Shown piece by piece: positions 33,701 through 42,202 of a DNA stretch of 50,579 bases (positions within the stretch are counted from its first letter, which is position 1; each line of letters begins with the position of its first letter). Source of the stretch: Zancudomyces culisetae. Lineage: Eukaryota > Kickxellomycota > Harpellomycetes > Harpellales > Legeriomycetaceae. Location of the stretch: the NCBI GenBank assembly GCA_001969505.1, contig LSSK01001231.1:1-50579 (forward strand), in the 5' to 3' direction. Under the pieces are notes generated by a model. The model did not search any database. It was not told where the DNA came from and saw only the letters and a program-made list of their open reading frames with translations. Both the position numbers and the translations under genes were made by a program.

Positions 33701-36266
33701 TTTTGGTCAAAAATTGGTATTTACTAATGTCAAAATAATAGTTCAGTATCAAAACCAAAACCAAAACCAAAACCAACAAAAACAAAAACAAAAAGAACTA
33801 TTAATTCCAATATCACAAAGACAAATAGTGCTCGAACCGTATAGTACAGGAATCCAAATAATCAAGGTTAAAGCCATACCAGAGTTATTATTTCAAGACA
33901 ATGACCAAGTAGAAACAAAGGGTCCACTTTTGGTGACAATTATGGGGATTAGAGTAACACTTTTCCAGCATATTTCAGTGGATCTTTTATTGGCTCAAGA
34001 AACAGAATCTGAAATGCAAAAAAAGAAAACGCGGTTTGAAAATATAAGAAAACGAATAGCCATGTCTACGACAAACACCAATAACAGTGAAAGAGAAAGA
34101 GAAAGAGAAAGAGAAAGAGAAAGAGAAAGAGAAACAGTGAGTCGATTGGCAATACAAAACTCAACAAATGGATTTGTGGTTCCTAGTTTGATTATTCCCA
34201 GCCAGCCAAAGTTGGAAATGGTAATAGTGGGGTTGGGCAGGACTGTTATAAATCCTTACCGTTATCAAAGAGAACAGGAAAACCATCAGTTGTACAAATC
34301 AAAGGCAACTGGTGAACAAAAACAACAACAACAACAACAACAACAGGTTGTAACTGTAGAGTTGAACGAGGGTGAAGTAAAGAATTTCCAAATCGTTTTA
34401 CAAAACAACAATAGTGATAAAAACGACATTAAATTCTGTAGTCTTTATTTTGATTGTCAGAGACAAGATGGAAAGACCCCAGTTTCCAAGACTTCAGGTA
34501 TAGCAAATACGGGTTCGGGTTTGGGGGTGAATAGGTTGAATTCGGAATTGAAAAATACAATGTTGAGATTTAAAGATAATATTGATGGGATGGGATGGAG
34601 GCAAAAGAGGATAGAATGCGAAATCAATACGATGGATTTGTTAGATAATAAGGAGTTCCAGCATTTTAACAAGAATGGAGATGATGAAGAAGCAAACAAT
34701 ATTTTTGAGTATACTTTGGTAGTTAAATATGGAACAATTCTGGAATACTACAAACCTGAAAAAAGTAAAGACAAAAATATAAAGAATGTTCTCTACAAGT
34801 ACTACTTGGTTAGAGAGCTAAAAAGCAAAATCCGAATCAAAATCAATCCAATTTTAAGAGTGGACAGTAATGATTGTTATTCTTTGGAAATTCCAAGTTC
34901 TCTAATGCAAAATATACTTTTAAACCAACAAATTTTAACCCAACCACAACATTCAAAAGAAAAGGAAAGGAAAGTGGAAACTAGTAGCAATACTGTGATT
35001 AAAGACTTGGTATCAAGTTTTGTAAGAGAAGTTGAAAGTATTCAAAACTATTTTAGCCATCTTGATGATTTTCATGGCCTAGATACAGCCACTGTAATTA
35101 GAGGATGTGATAAGTATAAAGAGTTTTTGAATTATTACTACAATATAATGACATTTAGTGTGACAAATCCGACACCAAACATGTTGGAATTGGAATTGGA
35201 AATAGATTTGGGTTTGGGTTTGGGTTTGGGTTTGGGTTTGGGTTTGGGTTTAGGGTTGAATAAGGATAATTTAAATTCAAGGATTTTGCCTGTTGATTAT
35301 GCAAATGATGCAAAGACAAATGTGGAATTAATAGAAAAAATGAGAGTGGTGGTTTATCCAGGTGCTAAAAATCAGAGAATTTTGGTACCATATAAAAAGC
35401 AACCTATTGAAACTACTAAGACTACTACTAATATGGGTAATATTGATAATGCAACAATAAGTGGGAAAACCAGTAATCAGGTTGGATGCAAAAAGATAAT
35501 ATACAAAGACAGCCATTTGGAACAAGATGATTATGGCAGTGCTTCGAAATTGAAGTTTTTGGTAACCAGCAATTCCAGAAAAGGCAAAGAGAATAATGAT
35601 AGTATTGGTGGTGTTAGGGAGAACAAGGCTGATAGAGCAGTGAGTAATGGAGTTATAAGGTCCATGAGGTACAAGATTCTTAATGCGTATAACAACCGAG
35701 TGAACCGGGTCGAAAAAGCATTTGAAATATACAATAGACCTCAAGACGGTAGTGAGTATGGTATTCTGAATCCGTCTCGGTTTATTACACGAGAAAACTG
35801 CAAGCAGGATGAAATACACGTTTTGTATGAAAAAGTTTATGGAAAGGATGAGTGGAATAAAGGTCAAGTGACGAAATTGATATTTGAGATTATCAAGCTG
35901 GGAGATGAAGTTGGTCAGGATGTATTCAAGTTTAGTTTGGTAAATATGACATTTGCGACTGGAACTGGAACTGGAATTGGAATTGGAATTGGAATTGGAA
36001 TTGGAACTGGAACTGGTATGGATATGGATATGAATATGAATATTGGTATGCGTATGGGTGTGGAAAGGACAAATATACTGGTTAATAACAAGAGATATCG
36101 ATTTAGAGAGAATCAAAGTAAAATAATACAAGTTCCAATAATGATTATTTCCAAAAGTAATCATGGTAATGGTGAAGAAAAGATGATGAGGAAGAATATT
36201 ATACAGCTGAAATACCAAATTGAATATAAAGGACGAGAAAAGACTGGACTGATTTATTTGGATTGA
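30750..36266 (+). CDS. TRS120: TRAPP II subunit, TRAPPC9/Trs120-like
   Basis: A single exon of 1838 codons, longer than yeast Trs120 (1289). The first 95 residues are a Lys/Glu-rich low-complexity tail. Homology to the family is clearest at about residues 105-270 (IRVLVVGLGKL; FVPYMEGEIPSYY) and 372-420 (KLEGDLLLMAGRVTEAVAAY, then WQGCALEGYASSLF), the TPR-like core. The protein is a core subunit of the TRAPP II exchange factor for Ypt31/Rab11 at the trans-Golgi. The C-terminal half holds many dipeptide repeats: IG (33575-33610), NQ and KQ (33757-33793), RE (34089-34130), polyQ (34318-34345), LG (35209-35256), GT/GI (35957-36015) and MD/MN (36018-36045). The frame is intact throughout. The coding strand is strongly purine-rich. 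Confidence 0.82.
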   Translation: MDEQGETQVKEEKKRIQVKDERKSEEGAKKRDKDRRKSKKGIEGQEKEEEKVKEKNGDGTANNGGNKEVKEAGEGTSKKKKKREEKKDMEAFRRQKKYNGIGLTEAGEIRVLVVGLGKLRKEKWEKWEAKLKQYSRVKAHEFVPYMEGEIPSYYSGKSGTDTEIRFKFVRESEKEVENLQAFQAERQILGIIGVIDCKVEAGTIEEAYGEFVEELSKNTTAVGFKCFGFDCQQDTIGVEGVVQVPKKEVKGNEFLKQQMSEFAGMVVTALNMMADSIEKQTTKRGESHGRNVGSNKEGARKDEREAVGYEMARYMSSRSAGSAYSTVETGDDDDEEEQNEDGEEGIKSRGGREEKRIENKLVVTESSQGRIKKLEGDLLLMAGRVTEAVAAYRMSIGYSLTNEDSLWQGCALEGYASSLFLISGKESEQSFLVALSMCPPETSVSGYTLKEVGGMGVLSTKARNPEELGAVSAVAAMATAATATTSRRDPAAGFIGETGVHSLVSEIAERFTEVILLYERSYTYAPLLHSEACLRRAMLQLLIEHGREDGQRLKRMIADIYEGKPIDQVIEEEKGSLRIGAGTEIAAWIQRGWTQAVMGLQLRDLMRLSATISMMFRLIGYHRKEGFFLRQHLLLVQPLIQRKNEKTGGGNVAKRDKREVEMQRRIVGSLGTLVRLYQVGQKLTGINDSVELKQRSYWQNNSEEMKQIEKAEKRGQIWKGWNDLQIDVLKESMAITESIPTYAHSMAAAFRLQQSLRKQEEALQQSLDVVLGNGNNPRKEEEMRLELNRIQKDQQKLMQYLEAMAEVYHQKYHFNPNVMDKASHEKDDEKERDIPALMAGLSDDILIKNNLSENCSLNNRAKVAGRDWMVVGDSLNGVLQSVNILLATNKNQKIEFIKVNTKPKPGSIGDGNTISHQKSADKKVFLYKPNAGHGSGNDGDGMGIGIGISTGIGGRSISDGFNVYRQRVMINGEEAEFEMVFKNNFGQKLVFTNVKIIVQYQNQNQNQNQQKQKQKELLIPISQRQIVLEPYSTGIQIIKVKAIPELLFQDNDQVETKGPLLVTIMGIRVTLFQHISVDLLLAQETESEMQKKKTRFENIRKRIAMSTTNTNNSERERERERERERERETVSRLAIQNSTNGFVVPSLIIPSQPKLEMVIVGLGRTVINPYRYQREQENHQLYKSKATGEQKQQQQQQQQVVTVELNEGEVKNFQIVLQNNNSDKNDIKFCSLYFDCQRQDGKTPVSKTSGIANTGSGLGVNRLNSELKNTMLRFKDNIDGMGWRQKRIECEINTMDLLDNKEFQHFNKNGDDEEANNIFEYTLVVKYGTILEYYKPEKSKDKNIKNVLYKYYLVRELKSKIRIKINPILRVDSNDCYSLEIPSSLMQNILLNQQILTQPQHSKEKERKVETSSNTVIKDLVSSFVREVESIQNYFSHLDDFHGLDTATVIRGCDKYKEFLNYYYNIMTFSVTNPTPNMLELELEIDLGLGLGLGLGLGLGLGLNKDNLNSRILPVDYANDAKTNVELIEKMRVVVYPGAKNQRILVPYKKQPIETTKTTTNMGNIDNATISGKTSNQVGCKKIIYKDSHLEQDDYGSASKLKFLVTSNSRKGKENNDSIGGVRENKADRAVSNGVIRSMRYKILNAYNNRVNRVEKAFEIYNRPQDGSEYGILNPSRFITRENCKQDEIHVLYEKVYGKDEWNKGQVTKLIFEIIKLGDEVGQDVFKFSLVNMTFATGTGTGIGIGIGIGIGTGTGMDMDMNMNIGMRMGVERTNILVNNKRYRFRENQSKIIQVPIMIISKSNHGNGEEKMMRKNIIQLKYQIEYKGREKTGLIYLD
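33549..36045 (+). repeat. Cluster of in-frame hexanucleotide-type repeats
   Basis: Within the Trs120-like CDS there are at least six separate short tandem arrays, mostly of six-base units encoding alternating dipeptides: GGTATT, CAAAAC, GAAAGA, CAA, GGTTTG, and GGAACT/GGAATT with GATATG. Each keeps the frame. Confidence 0.85.
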
Positions 36267-36365
36267 ATTGATATATAATATTTTATAATATAATATAATA
36301 TAATATAAATTAAATTTATTTAAAAGTACTAAATGTAATATTTATTCCAATTTTTACTATTATTA
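36267..36365. repeat. Convergent 3' spacer with TAATA repeat
   Basis: The 99 bases between two convergent stop codons contain a TATAA/ATAAT repeat at about 36271-36308 and AT-rich 3' end sequences for both genes. Confidence 0.6.
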
Positions 36366-39300
36366 TTATTCTTGGTGTTGTTGGTGCTGTTGAGATTCCA
36401 AAAGTGAAATGAATTGTTCGAGATAAGAAATGGAAATTTCAGTATAGTTCAGATTATCTGAATTGATTAGGTGGAACAAACTGATGATTTCCGATTTATG
36501 AAGAGAAAAGGCTGATGAATTTGGTGAGGATGAGGATTGTTGGGAGCTGGTAGTTAATAAGTGTAAATGATAATTAATGAGCGAGTTGTAAGGAGAAGAC
36601 ATACGGAAGGGTAATGCCTGGGTGACATTCTTGTTGTTAAAAGCGGCAAATGATGATTTTAAGGAGGGCACATGATCAGATGATGAACTGGTGGAGGAGG
36701 ATTCAAGGGATGTCAGGGTATTTAGGAAGGACGAGTTGAACGATTGAATGTTATTAAGAGTGTTTGGAGTTTGGGATCTGAAGTCCAAATGCTTGGTAAA
36801 GAGAGGGTTGTTTACAATGTTTTTACGGTACAAGTCAAAGTACAATTTGGCGATAGAAATGTTGTTTTGTTCAAGGGCGCAATTGATAAGCTGGCTGTAA
36901 ATAGTGACAATTCGGATTTTGGTACTTGTTGGTACTACCAGTTTATTTAGTTTTGCATCAGACTTATCCTGTTGATGGTCAAGAATCACGAGTTTATGAA
37001 CGCCTAGTGCTTCATAAAGAATTGGCAGGTCTATATTAAAGAACAAATAAGCACAGTCGTACAGTTTGGCCTTTCTGAAATTCGTTATAATCGCATTGAA
37101 GAGATCAAAGTATTTCCAAATAGATGTAGTTTGTAGAGGAATTATTTGGCCAGAAGTAAATGGCACAGTAACCAAGAAATACTCCAAAAAGTTGACTGAA
37201 TGAAGGCAAACCAATTTGTGTTTGAGTATTGATATCAGCTCATCATTGTCAACGACACCACTACCACTACCACTACCACTACCACTACCATCCGCTGTCT
37301 GTTGAGGCTTTTGTTGCTGAACTTCTTTACACATTTCGGCAATTGCTCTGATAAATGGCCGGCCGAAAACACGACGATTGTACAAATCATTGACTGAGCC
37401 TACAAATTTTGGTTCCAGGCCATTGACGCGGTTGATGTGTTTGTAATCGTTGAAAATGGAGTTGATTATAAATTGGGAAAGTCGAGAGAATTTTGTGTTG
37501 TTGGAAGAAACTATGTTCAAAAACCCGAGTTTGCTAGGAGAAAGCATACTAAATAACCCAACACTGCTGTCATTTTTTTTGTTGTTGATAATGTTGAGTT
37601 TGTTTGAACAATAGTTGTTGATGATGAATTTGCGTCGAAGATTGAAGTTTGGCGCATTGAATATATATAGCAAATCAATGTTTCCAGAAGTATTTCCATT
37701 GACAACCGAATTTGTACTGCTTTCCAAGACTAAATCCACCAACTTGAGTCCATTTGGATATTTAATAAAATCGGCACCCAAAGCCAATGCAGAAACAGAT
37801 GCTGTAAAGTTTGATGAACCTCCAACTATACGGTTGGTATCTCCACTGCTAATGTTGTTTACTTGTGCAACATTTTGTTTCAAATACACGTAATAATAAA
37901 ACACTGACAATGAAAAGTATCTGTTGGTAGCCTTCAAGTAATGCGTAATCAGTTGCAGAGCAGCAAAAGTACTTATCAGATTACGTCTGTATAGACCAAC
38001 CGCAAATTTAAAGATTAGTTGGTCCAGTATTTCTGTAACTAGAAGTAGCTCCTTGTTGGTGGAAATGTCGTTTTTCATTTTTGGAGAATATATATTGGAG
38101 AATGAATAGTATACCGATTTCAACAACATGGGTTCTTTTGCAAAGATTTCAAAGAGTCTTCTGGAACCAGAGCTGTTTTGGTGTTTTTTATTCTCCAAAA
38201 CATCATTTTCAGCTTCATTTTCATTTTCATTTTCATTTTCCTTTTCTACATCCTTTTCCATATTCATAAATTTAGTATATACTTCTTTGTACATTTGAAC
38301 CATAGCAATAGCTGAACGTTGAGCATTACATACATTCAACATTTCAAGTGTTGCCGATTGAAACCTGTCCAAAGGTTTAGATTCTACCGCAGAACCAACA
38401 CTAGCGCCAGCATCAGAACCCTTATATCGCGCATCTCCATCTTTATTGCTTGGTAGTATTACTTTTCGTATAACGTTATAAATATCCTTTTTAGGTTCAA
38501 TCGTCTCAAATATTCTTTCGTATCGCTTAATATCAGAATTGATACGTTCAGTCGGTGGCATGCGGCTTTGTAGTAATGTAGCAACAGTGACAACTGTATT
38601 TTCTCGGTCCTTGTCGTAGAACTGGTCTGAAAAATTGAATATATGTCTATACGCATAACTGTCAACAAATTCTTTTACTTTTAAAGCAGCTTCATCTTGA
38701 TTATCCTTGCTTGTCAATTTCTGTAAATATTCTAATTTCTCCTTTTTAATACTACCAGCTTGGTCACTAGTTGGATTCAAAAGTCCCAAACTAGTCAAAT
38801 TGGTATAAAGTCTAGCAGCGAATTTCGTGTACAGAACAGAATCTTGTGTTTCATCATACGCCTCAAACAATGCCAGCTGTGTTGCTTCAGTCAAATATAT
38901 TTTCTTTTCCAAAATCTTTTCAACCAAGATTTTTTTCAGCTCAGGTTTATTGTGTATATTTGGAAGAATAACATTCTGGATAATAGATGCATTCCACTCA
39001 TCCCGATCTGTACTGAGCGCTGTAGAAGTTGCTAGTAACCCCTGAATAGTGTTTCCAGCTTTCAACCTTGACTCCTTAACATCACTTGTTGCATCAACAT
39101 CATCAGTGACATTTATTCCTTTAAGCACTATACCAGCAGTATCTAAAATCCACTGTTCCTTAAATGTAGATGTCAAAAGCACGATTGGATCTTGGTACGA
39201 CTTCATTATATTGGAAAATACTTCGGCCACAAAGTCTACATCATCTGAAAAGATTTTGGCCAACACAATAACACTCTTGCTTTTGGTATAGTTATTTTGT

Positions 39301-40997
39301 ACTTCCGGCAAGCTCATAACTTCGCGGTACATCATCTTGATTAAATCTGCCAAATCGGTGTTTTGTGGACATGATTGATAATACTCTGTCAAACTTCTCA
39401 GTATTGAGATCAATGACTTTTGTGATAGTTGTGGTATCACTTCTTCAATATCCGTCTTGTCAAATGTTGCATCTTCACCACCACCACCATTGTCCTTCTT
39501 TAGTAGTTTGTTTATCAATTTGACTGCTTGCTCAACTTGTCCCTGCATAAGATACCCTCTTATAATATACTCATATGCATTAACTCTAAAGCTCATCTTG
39601 TATTTCCGTATACACAACTTCATTTCTTGGTGTGCCAACTCTGCCCCATTATTGAGTCCCAACAAAAATACCAAATATTCTTGTATCACACGCCCTGCAT
39701 CCCATCCTAAATCCTTCAAGTTTTTTGGTCTCTTTTCCACTTTTCTCTGTTCAACATACTCATCCAAAAATGCCTGTTTAATTTGTCCAATTTTATGGAA
39801 ATCTTCAAGCCTACAAGCTTCTTTAAACTCTTTCATGTATTTCAGTCTGTAGTATTGCGGGTGAGCAAGCTCGTTATTCCCCATCCGCTTAAGAATCATC
39901 TCCCGTATCGCTTCAAACTCCTTGACCTTTCCAAAGTAAACCAGAATATCCATCAATACCAAAAGTTTGTCACTTACTTCCACTTTCCTGTGCTTTATGC
40001 TCACCACATCCGTCCCATGTGGATCTTTTACTTGCTCTTTTACTGCCCACAGTATTTCGTCTATTACCACTTCTCTATCGGCATTGCTCGCCCATCCTGT
40101 TTTGCCTTTTGATGCATTCGATATTTCGTCAATAATATTTTCAAGCTTCTCCTTACCTTCCATAAACTTAAAAAGCTCCTGTTTTACTATGTTTGAGCTC
40201 TGCTGCTGTATTTCACCATTCTCACCTTCACCATCACTTTTCTGGTTCAATTCTACGTTCTCTTTAACCATCTCTTGTTTCATTAAATTCTCCCTATTTT
40301 CCCTCTCAATATTCAACTTTGCCTTCATCGTAACCCTGTCTCTACTCACATATCGATCAACAATCTGGTCCCTTATTCCAACTGGTACAAGAAGCTTTCC
40401 CTTTTCTCCCAAGCTCTTCAGCAGTATTCTCGACACATTAATTGCCTCCTCCTCTTCAGGAATACCAATACCGACACCCAACAACTTGATTGATGTAACC
40501 AACCCCAATTTGCCTCCACTTTCTTCTCCACTTGGATCTATATCTCCATTTTCCACCAATCTATTAACCAGTAATGTAATTGCCTCTGGTTCTGTAACCC
40601 TTTTAGATACAGCCATACTTCTTTCCTCTCCAGCAATAAACTTTCTCAACCTATCTAACCCCTCCTGCTGATCACTCAGCCCAAAAATCTCCTCCACTTG
40701 TTCTACTTTTGGTATCTTGGCCACTTCTGTCTTTAAATCTTCCTGATTATCGGTCGTCTCTCTATTTGCTCTTCGCTGCATTCTTGCATCCTGTCTTGGT
40801 TTGCTGTTCTTATCAATCATCCCCACTCCATTCGAAACGTTTTGTTGATTTCGCTGTATCGCATATTTCCGCACTTGAATATTTTCGTTGCTAGTCAGGA
40901 GTCTTGCTATTGATATAGATTGCGGCTTATCAATCCGAATCCCACATCTTTGAATTATTGTGAAATCCTTTTTGATTTTAATAATTCTATTCATCAT
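36366..40997 (-). CDS. Large mitochondrial-type PPR-like protein
   Basis: A single exon of 1543 codons. The N-terminus (MMNRIIKIKKDFTIIQRCGI, continuing RIDKPQSISIARLLTS) is basic and free of acidic residues apart from two Asp, as in mitochondrial presequences. The body is mostly helical repeats. The best pentatricopeptide-like unit is at about residues 470-495 (YEYIIRGYLMQGQVEQAVKL), and helix pairs of similar spacing lie near 370-420 and 1320-1420. Low-complexity inserts encode NENENE (38213-38238) and GSGSGS (37258-37289). I do not recognise an orthologue. PPR proteins bind organellar RNA and act in its stability or translation, so such a role is inferred. It is convergent with the Trs120-like gene. 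Confidence 0.6.
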   Translation of the reverse strand: MMNRIIKIKKDFTIIQRCGIRIDKPQSISIARLLTSNENIQVRKYAIQRNQQNVSNGVGMIDKNSKPRQDARMQRRANRETTDNQEDLKTEVAKIPKVEQVEEIFGLSDQQEGLDRLRKFIAGEERSMAVSKRVTEPEAITLLVNRLVENGDIDPSGEESGGKLGLVTSIKLLGVGIGIPEEEEAINVSRILLKSLGEKGKLLVPVGIRDQIVDRYVSRDRVTMKAKLNIERENRENLMKQEMVKENVELNQKSDGEGENGEIQQQSSNIVKQELFKFMEGKEKLENIIDEISNASKGKTGWASNADREVVIDEILWAVKEQVKDPHGTDVVSIKHRKVEVSDKLLVLMDILVYFGKVKEFEAIREMILKRMGNNELAHPQYYRLKYMKEFKEACRLEDFHKIGQIKQAFLDEYVEQRKVEKRPKNLKDLGWDAGRVIQEYLVFLLGLNNGAELAHQEMKLCIRKYKMSFRVNAYEYIIRGYLMQGQVEQAVKLINKLLKKDNGGGGEDATFDKTDIEEVIPQLSQKSLISILRSLTEYYQSCPQNTDLADLIKMMYREVMSLPEVQNNYTKSKSVIVLAKIFSDDVDFVAEVFSNIMKSYQDPIVLLTSTFKEQWILDTAGIVLKGINVTDDVDATSDVKESRLKAGNTIQGLLATSTALSTDRDEWNASIIQNVILPNIHNKPELKKILVEKILEKKIYLTEATQLALFEAYDETQDSVLYTKFAARLYTNLTSLGLLNPTSDQAGSIKKEKLEYLQKLTSKDNQDEAALKVKEFVDSYAYRHIFNFSDQFYDKDRENTVVTVATLLQSRMPPTERINSDIKRYERIFETIEPKKDIYNVIRKVILPSNKDGDARYKGSDAGASVGSAVESKPLDRFQSATLEMLNVCNAQRSAIAMVQMYKEVYTKFMNMEKDVEKENENENENEAENDVLENKKHQNSSGSRRLFEIFAKEPMLLKSVYYSFSNIYSPKMKNDISTNKELLLVTEILDQLIFKFAVGLYRRNLISTFAALQLITHYLKATNRYFSLSVFYYYVYLKQNVAQVNNISSGDTNRIVGGSSNFTASVSALALGADFIKYPNGLKLVDLVLESSTNSVVNGNTSGNIDLLYIFNAPNFNLRRKFIINNYCSNKLNIINNKKNDSSVGLFSMLSPSKLGFLNIVSSNNTKFSRLSQFIINSIFNDYKHINRVNGLEPKFVGSVNDLYNRRVFGRPFIRAIAEMCKEVQQQKPQQTADGSGSGSGSGSGVVDNDELISILKHKLVCLHSVNFLEYFLVTVPFTSGQIIPLQTTSIWKYFDLFNAIITNFRKAKLYDCAYLFFNIDLPILYEALGVHKLVILDHQQDKSDAKLNKLVVPTSTKIRIVTIYSQLINCALEQNNISIAKLYFDLYRKNIVNNPLFTKHLDFRSQTPNTLNNIQSFNSSFLNTLTSLESSSTSSSSDHVPSLKSSFAAFNNKNVTQALPFRMSSPYNSLINYHLHLLTTSSQQSSSSPNSSAFSLHKSEIISLFHLINSDNLNYTEISISYLEQFISLLESQQHQQHQE

Positions 40998-41353
40998 TGT
41001 TCAATAGTATCTCTATGATTATATCGCTATGTTATTAATATTACTCCTTTTTAAATTTCTTGATTCTTTAACCTCTGTTATTAAATGTTCATTTCTTGAA
41101 AAATATTTTCTCAAATATTTACATTAATTTTTGCCAAATTTGATCCATATCGTTTTTCATTGTATCTCAGAGCAAAATTAAATGATAGAGCATCAAATTA
41201 TTGGTTAAAAGTCAAACAATCAATGATAAAAAAATACAATTTATATAAAACGCTGTAAAAATCCAATTTTAGTTCATAATCATTTTTTTCTTCAAATATG
41301 TACATTTAACCTTAAGAAAATAGAGATTATTAAATAAACCACGATAAAAAAAA
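40998..41353. other. Spacer before the Gag-like ORF
   Basis: Very AT-rich; should hold the promoter of the PPR-like gene. No terminal repeat or target-site duplication of the following ORF could be identified by eye. Confidence 0.4.
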
Positions 41354-42202
41354 ATGAGCCAAGGGGATATTAGAGAAACTTTGAGTTTTATCGTTAAAAG
41401 CATTAACGAATTAACAATCAATCAACAGGCAATAGACGCAAAGGTGACGGCATTGGCGTCGACCTCAAAGGTACCACCCGCAGGAGCACCCCCACCGATG
41501 GCACCAGCCGTAATGGCATCAACCTCAAAGGTACCGCTGGGACCACACGTTAGAGCCAGAAAACAACCAATAGAACTTGAAGCGTACCAAGAGCTGATCG
41601 CATTCATTCCTTCCATTGAAGAAAACTTCTACAAAACCGGGTACACAGAGCAGCAAAGAGTTGAAGTATACCAAAAATTTCTGAAAAACAAGGCCATGAA
41701 GTATAAACCCCCAGAGATCAATGACGAAGCCGGTCAAGCAGTCAAAGAATCGGAAGCCAACCTCTACAACATCCAGGTGGGGTTGGCACAGATCACCAGG
41801 CCAATCGACACCATGGCTCATAACATAATTTCCAAGGGCGAGATGACCGACGAGAGAGTCGAATTCCTGGAATTTCTTAACACAATAAGGGCTCTGATTG
41901 CGGACCAGGCCACCCAGATCACACAGATGCGGATTGATAACATGTACGCCAAGATGAACCTGAGCGCAAGACCAAGGCAGATCATCGAGGACGAGGTGGA
42001 TTACCTCGTGGAGGCCAAGCAATGGGAAGAAGACATGGCCAAGCAGAGGCCCTTTGCCAGAAAAGAGGGCAAGTTTTTTCAAAAGCGTCAGCAGCAGAGT
42101 GTAACTCAATTCCAGCACCAAGGACAAAGAGATGCGCAGATGCAAAATTCCGTGGTAGCCCAAGGCCAAACTCGATCAAGAACCCGGCAGAACATTAGGT
42201 AG
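41354..42202 (+). mobile_element. Lone Gag-like ORF, probable retroelement fragment
   Basis: 282 intact codons, clearly GC-richer than the flanks and with different codon choice (frequent GCC, GAC, CAG, ATC). An N-terminal coiled coil (INELTINQQAIDAKVTAL) is followed by an Ala/Pro linker in which ASTSKVP occurs twice (22-base imperfect direct repeat), a helical domain (about residues 75-220, FYKTGYTEQQRVEVYQKFL) and a basic Gln/Arg-rich tail. This layout resembles the first ORF of DIRS-like or related retrotransposons in early-diverging fungi. No reverse transcriptase, recombinase, integrase or zinc knuckle is present in the window. It may be a remnant, a non-autonomous copy or a captured host gene. 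The 3' end shows a short AGAACATTAGG duplication (42189-42210). Confidence 0.5.

Noticed and set aside
35209-35262. TTTGGG array considered as a chromosome end or interstitial telomere
   Set aside because: It lies inside an intact reading frame, keeps the frame and is short; a coding microsatellite explains it.
35328-36218. 296-codon minus frame within the Trs120-like gene
   Set aside because: A shadow of the real plus-strand gene; His/Ile/Thr and Asn/Ser repeats are the complement of the coding dipeptide arrays.
39967-40671. 234-codon plus frame within the PPR-like gene
   Set aside because: Ser/Phe-rich antisense shadow of the intact minus-strand gene.
41525-42169. 214-codon minus frame opposite the Gag-like ORF
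   Set aside because: Coding composition and domain layout fit the plus strand; the minus product is Leu/His-rich without a domain.
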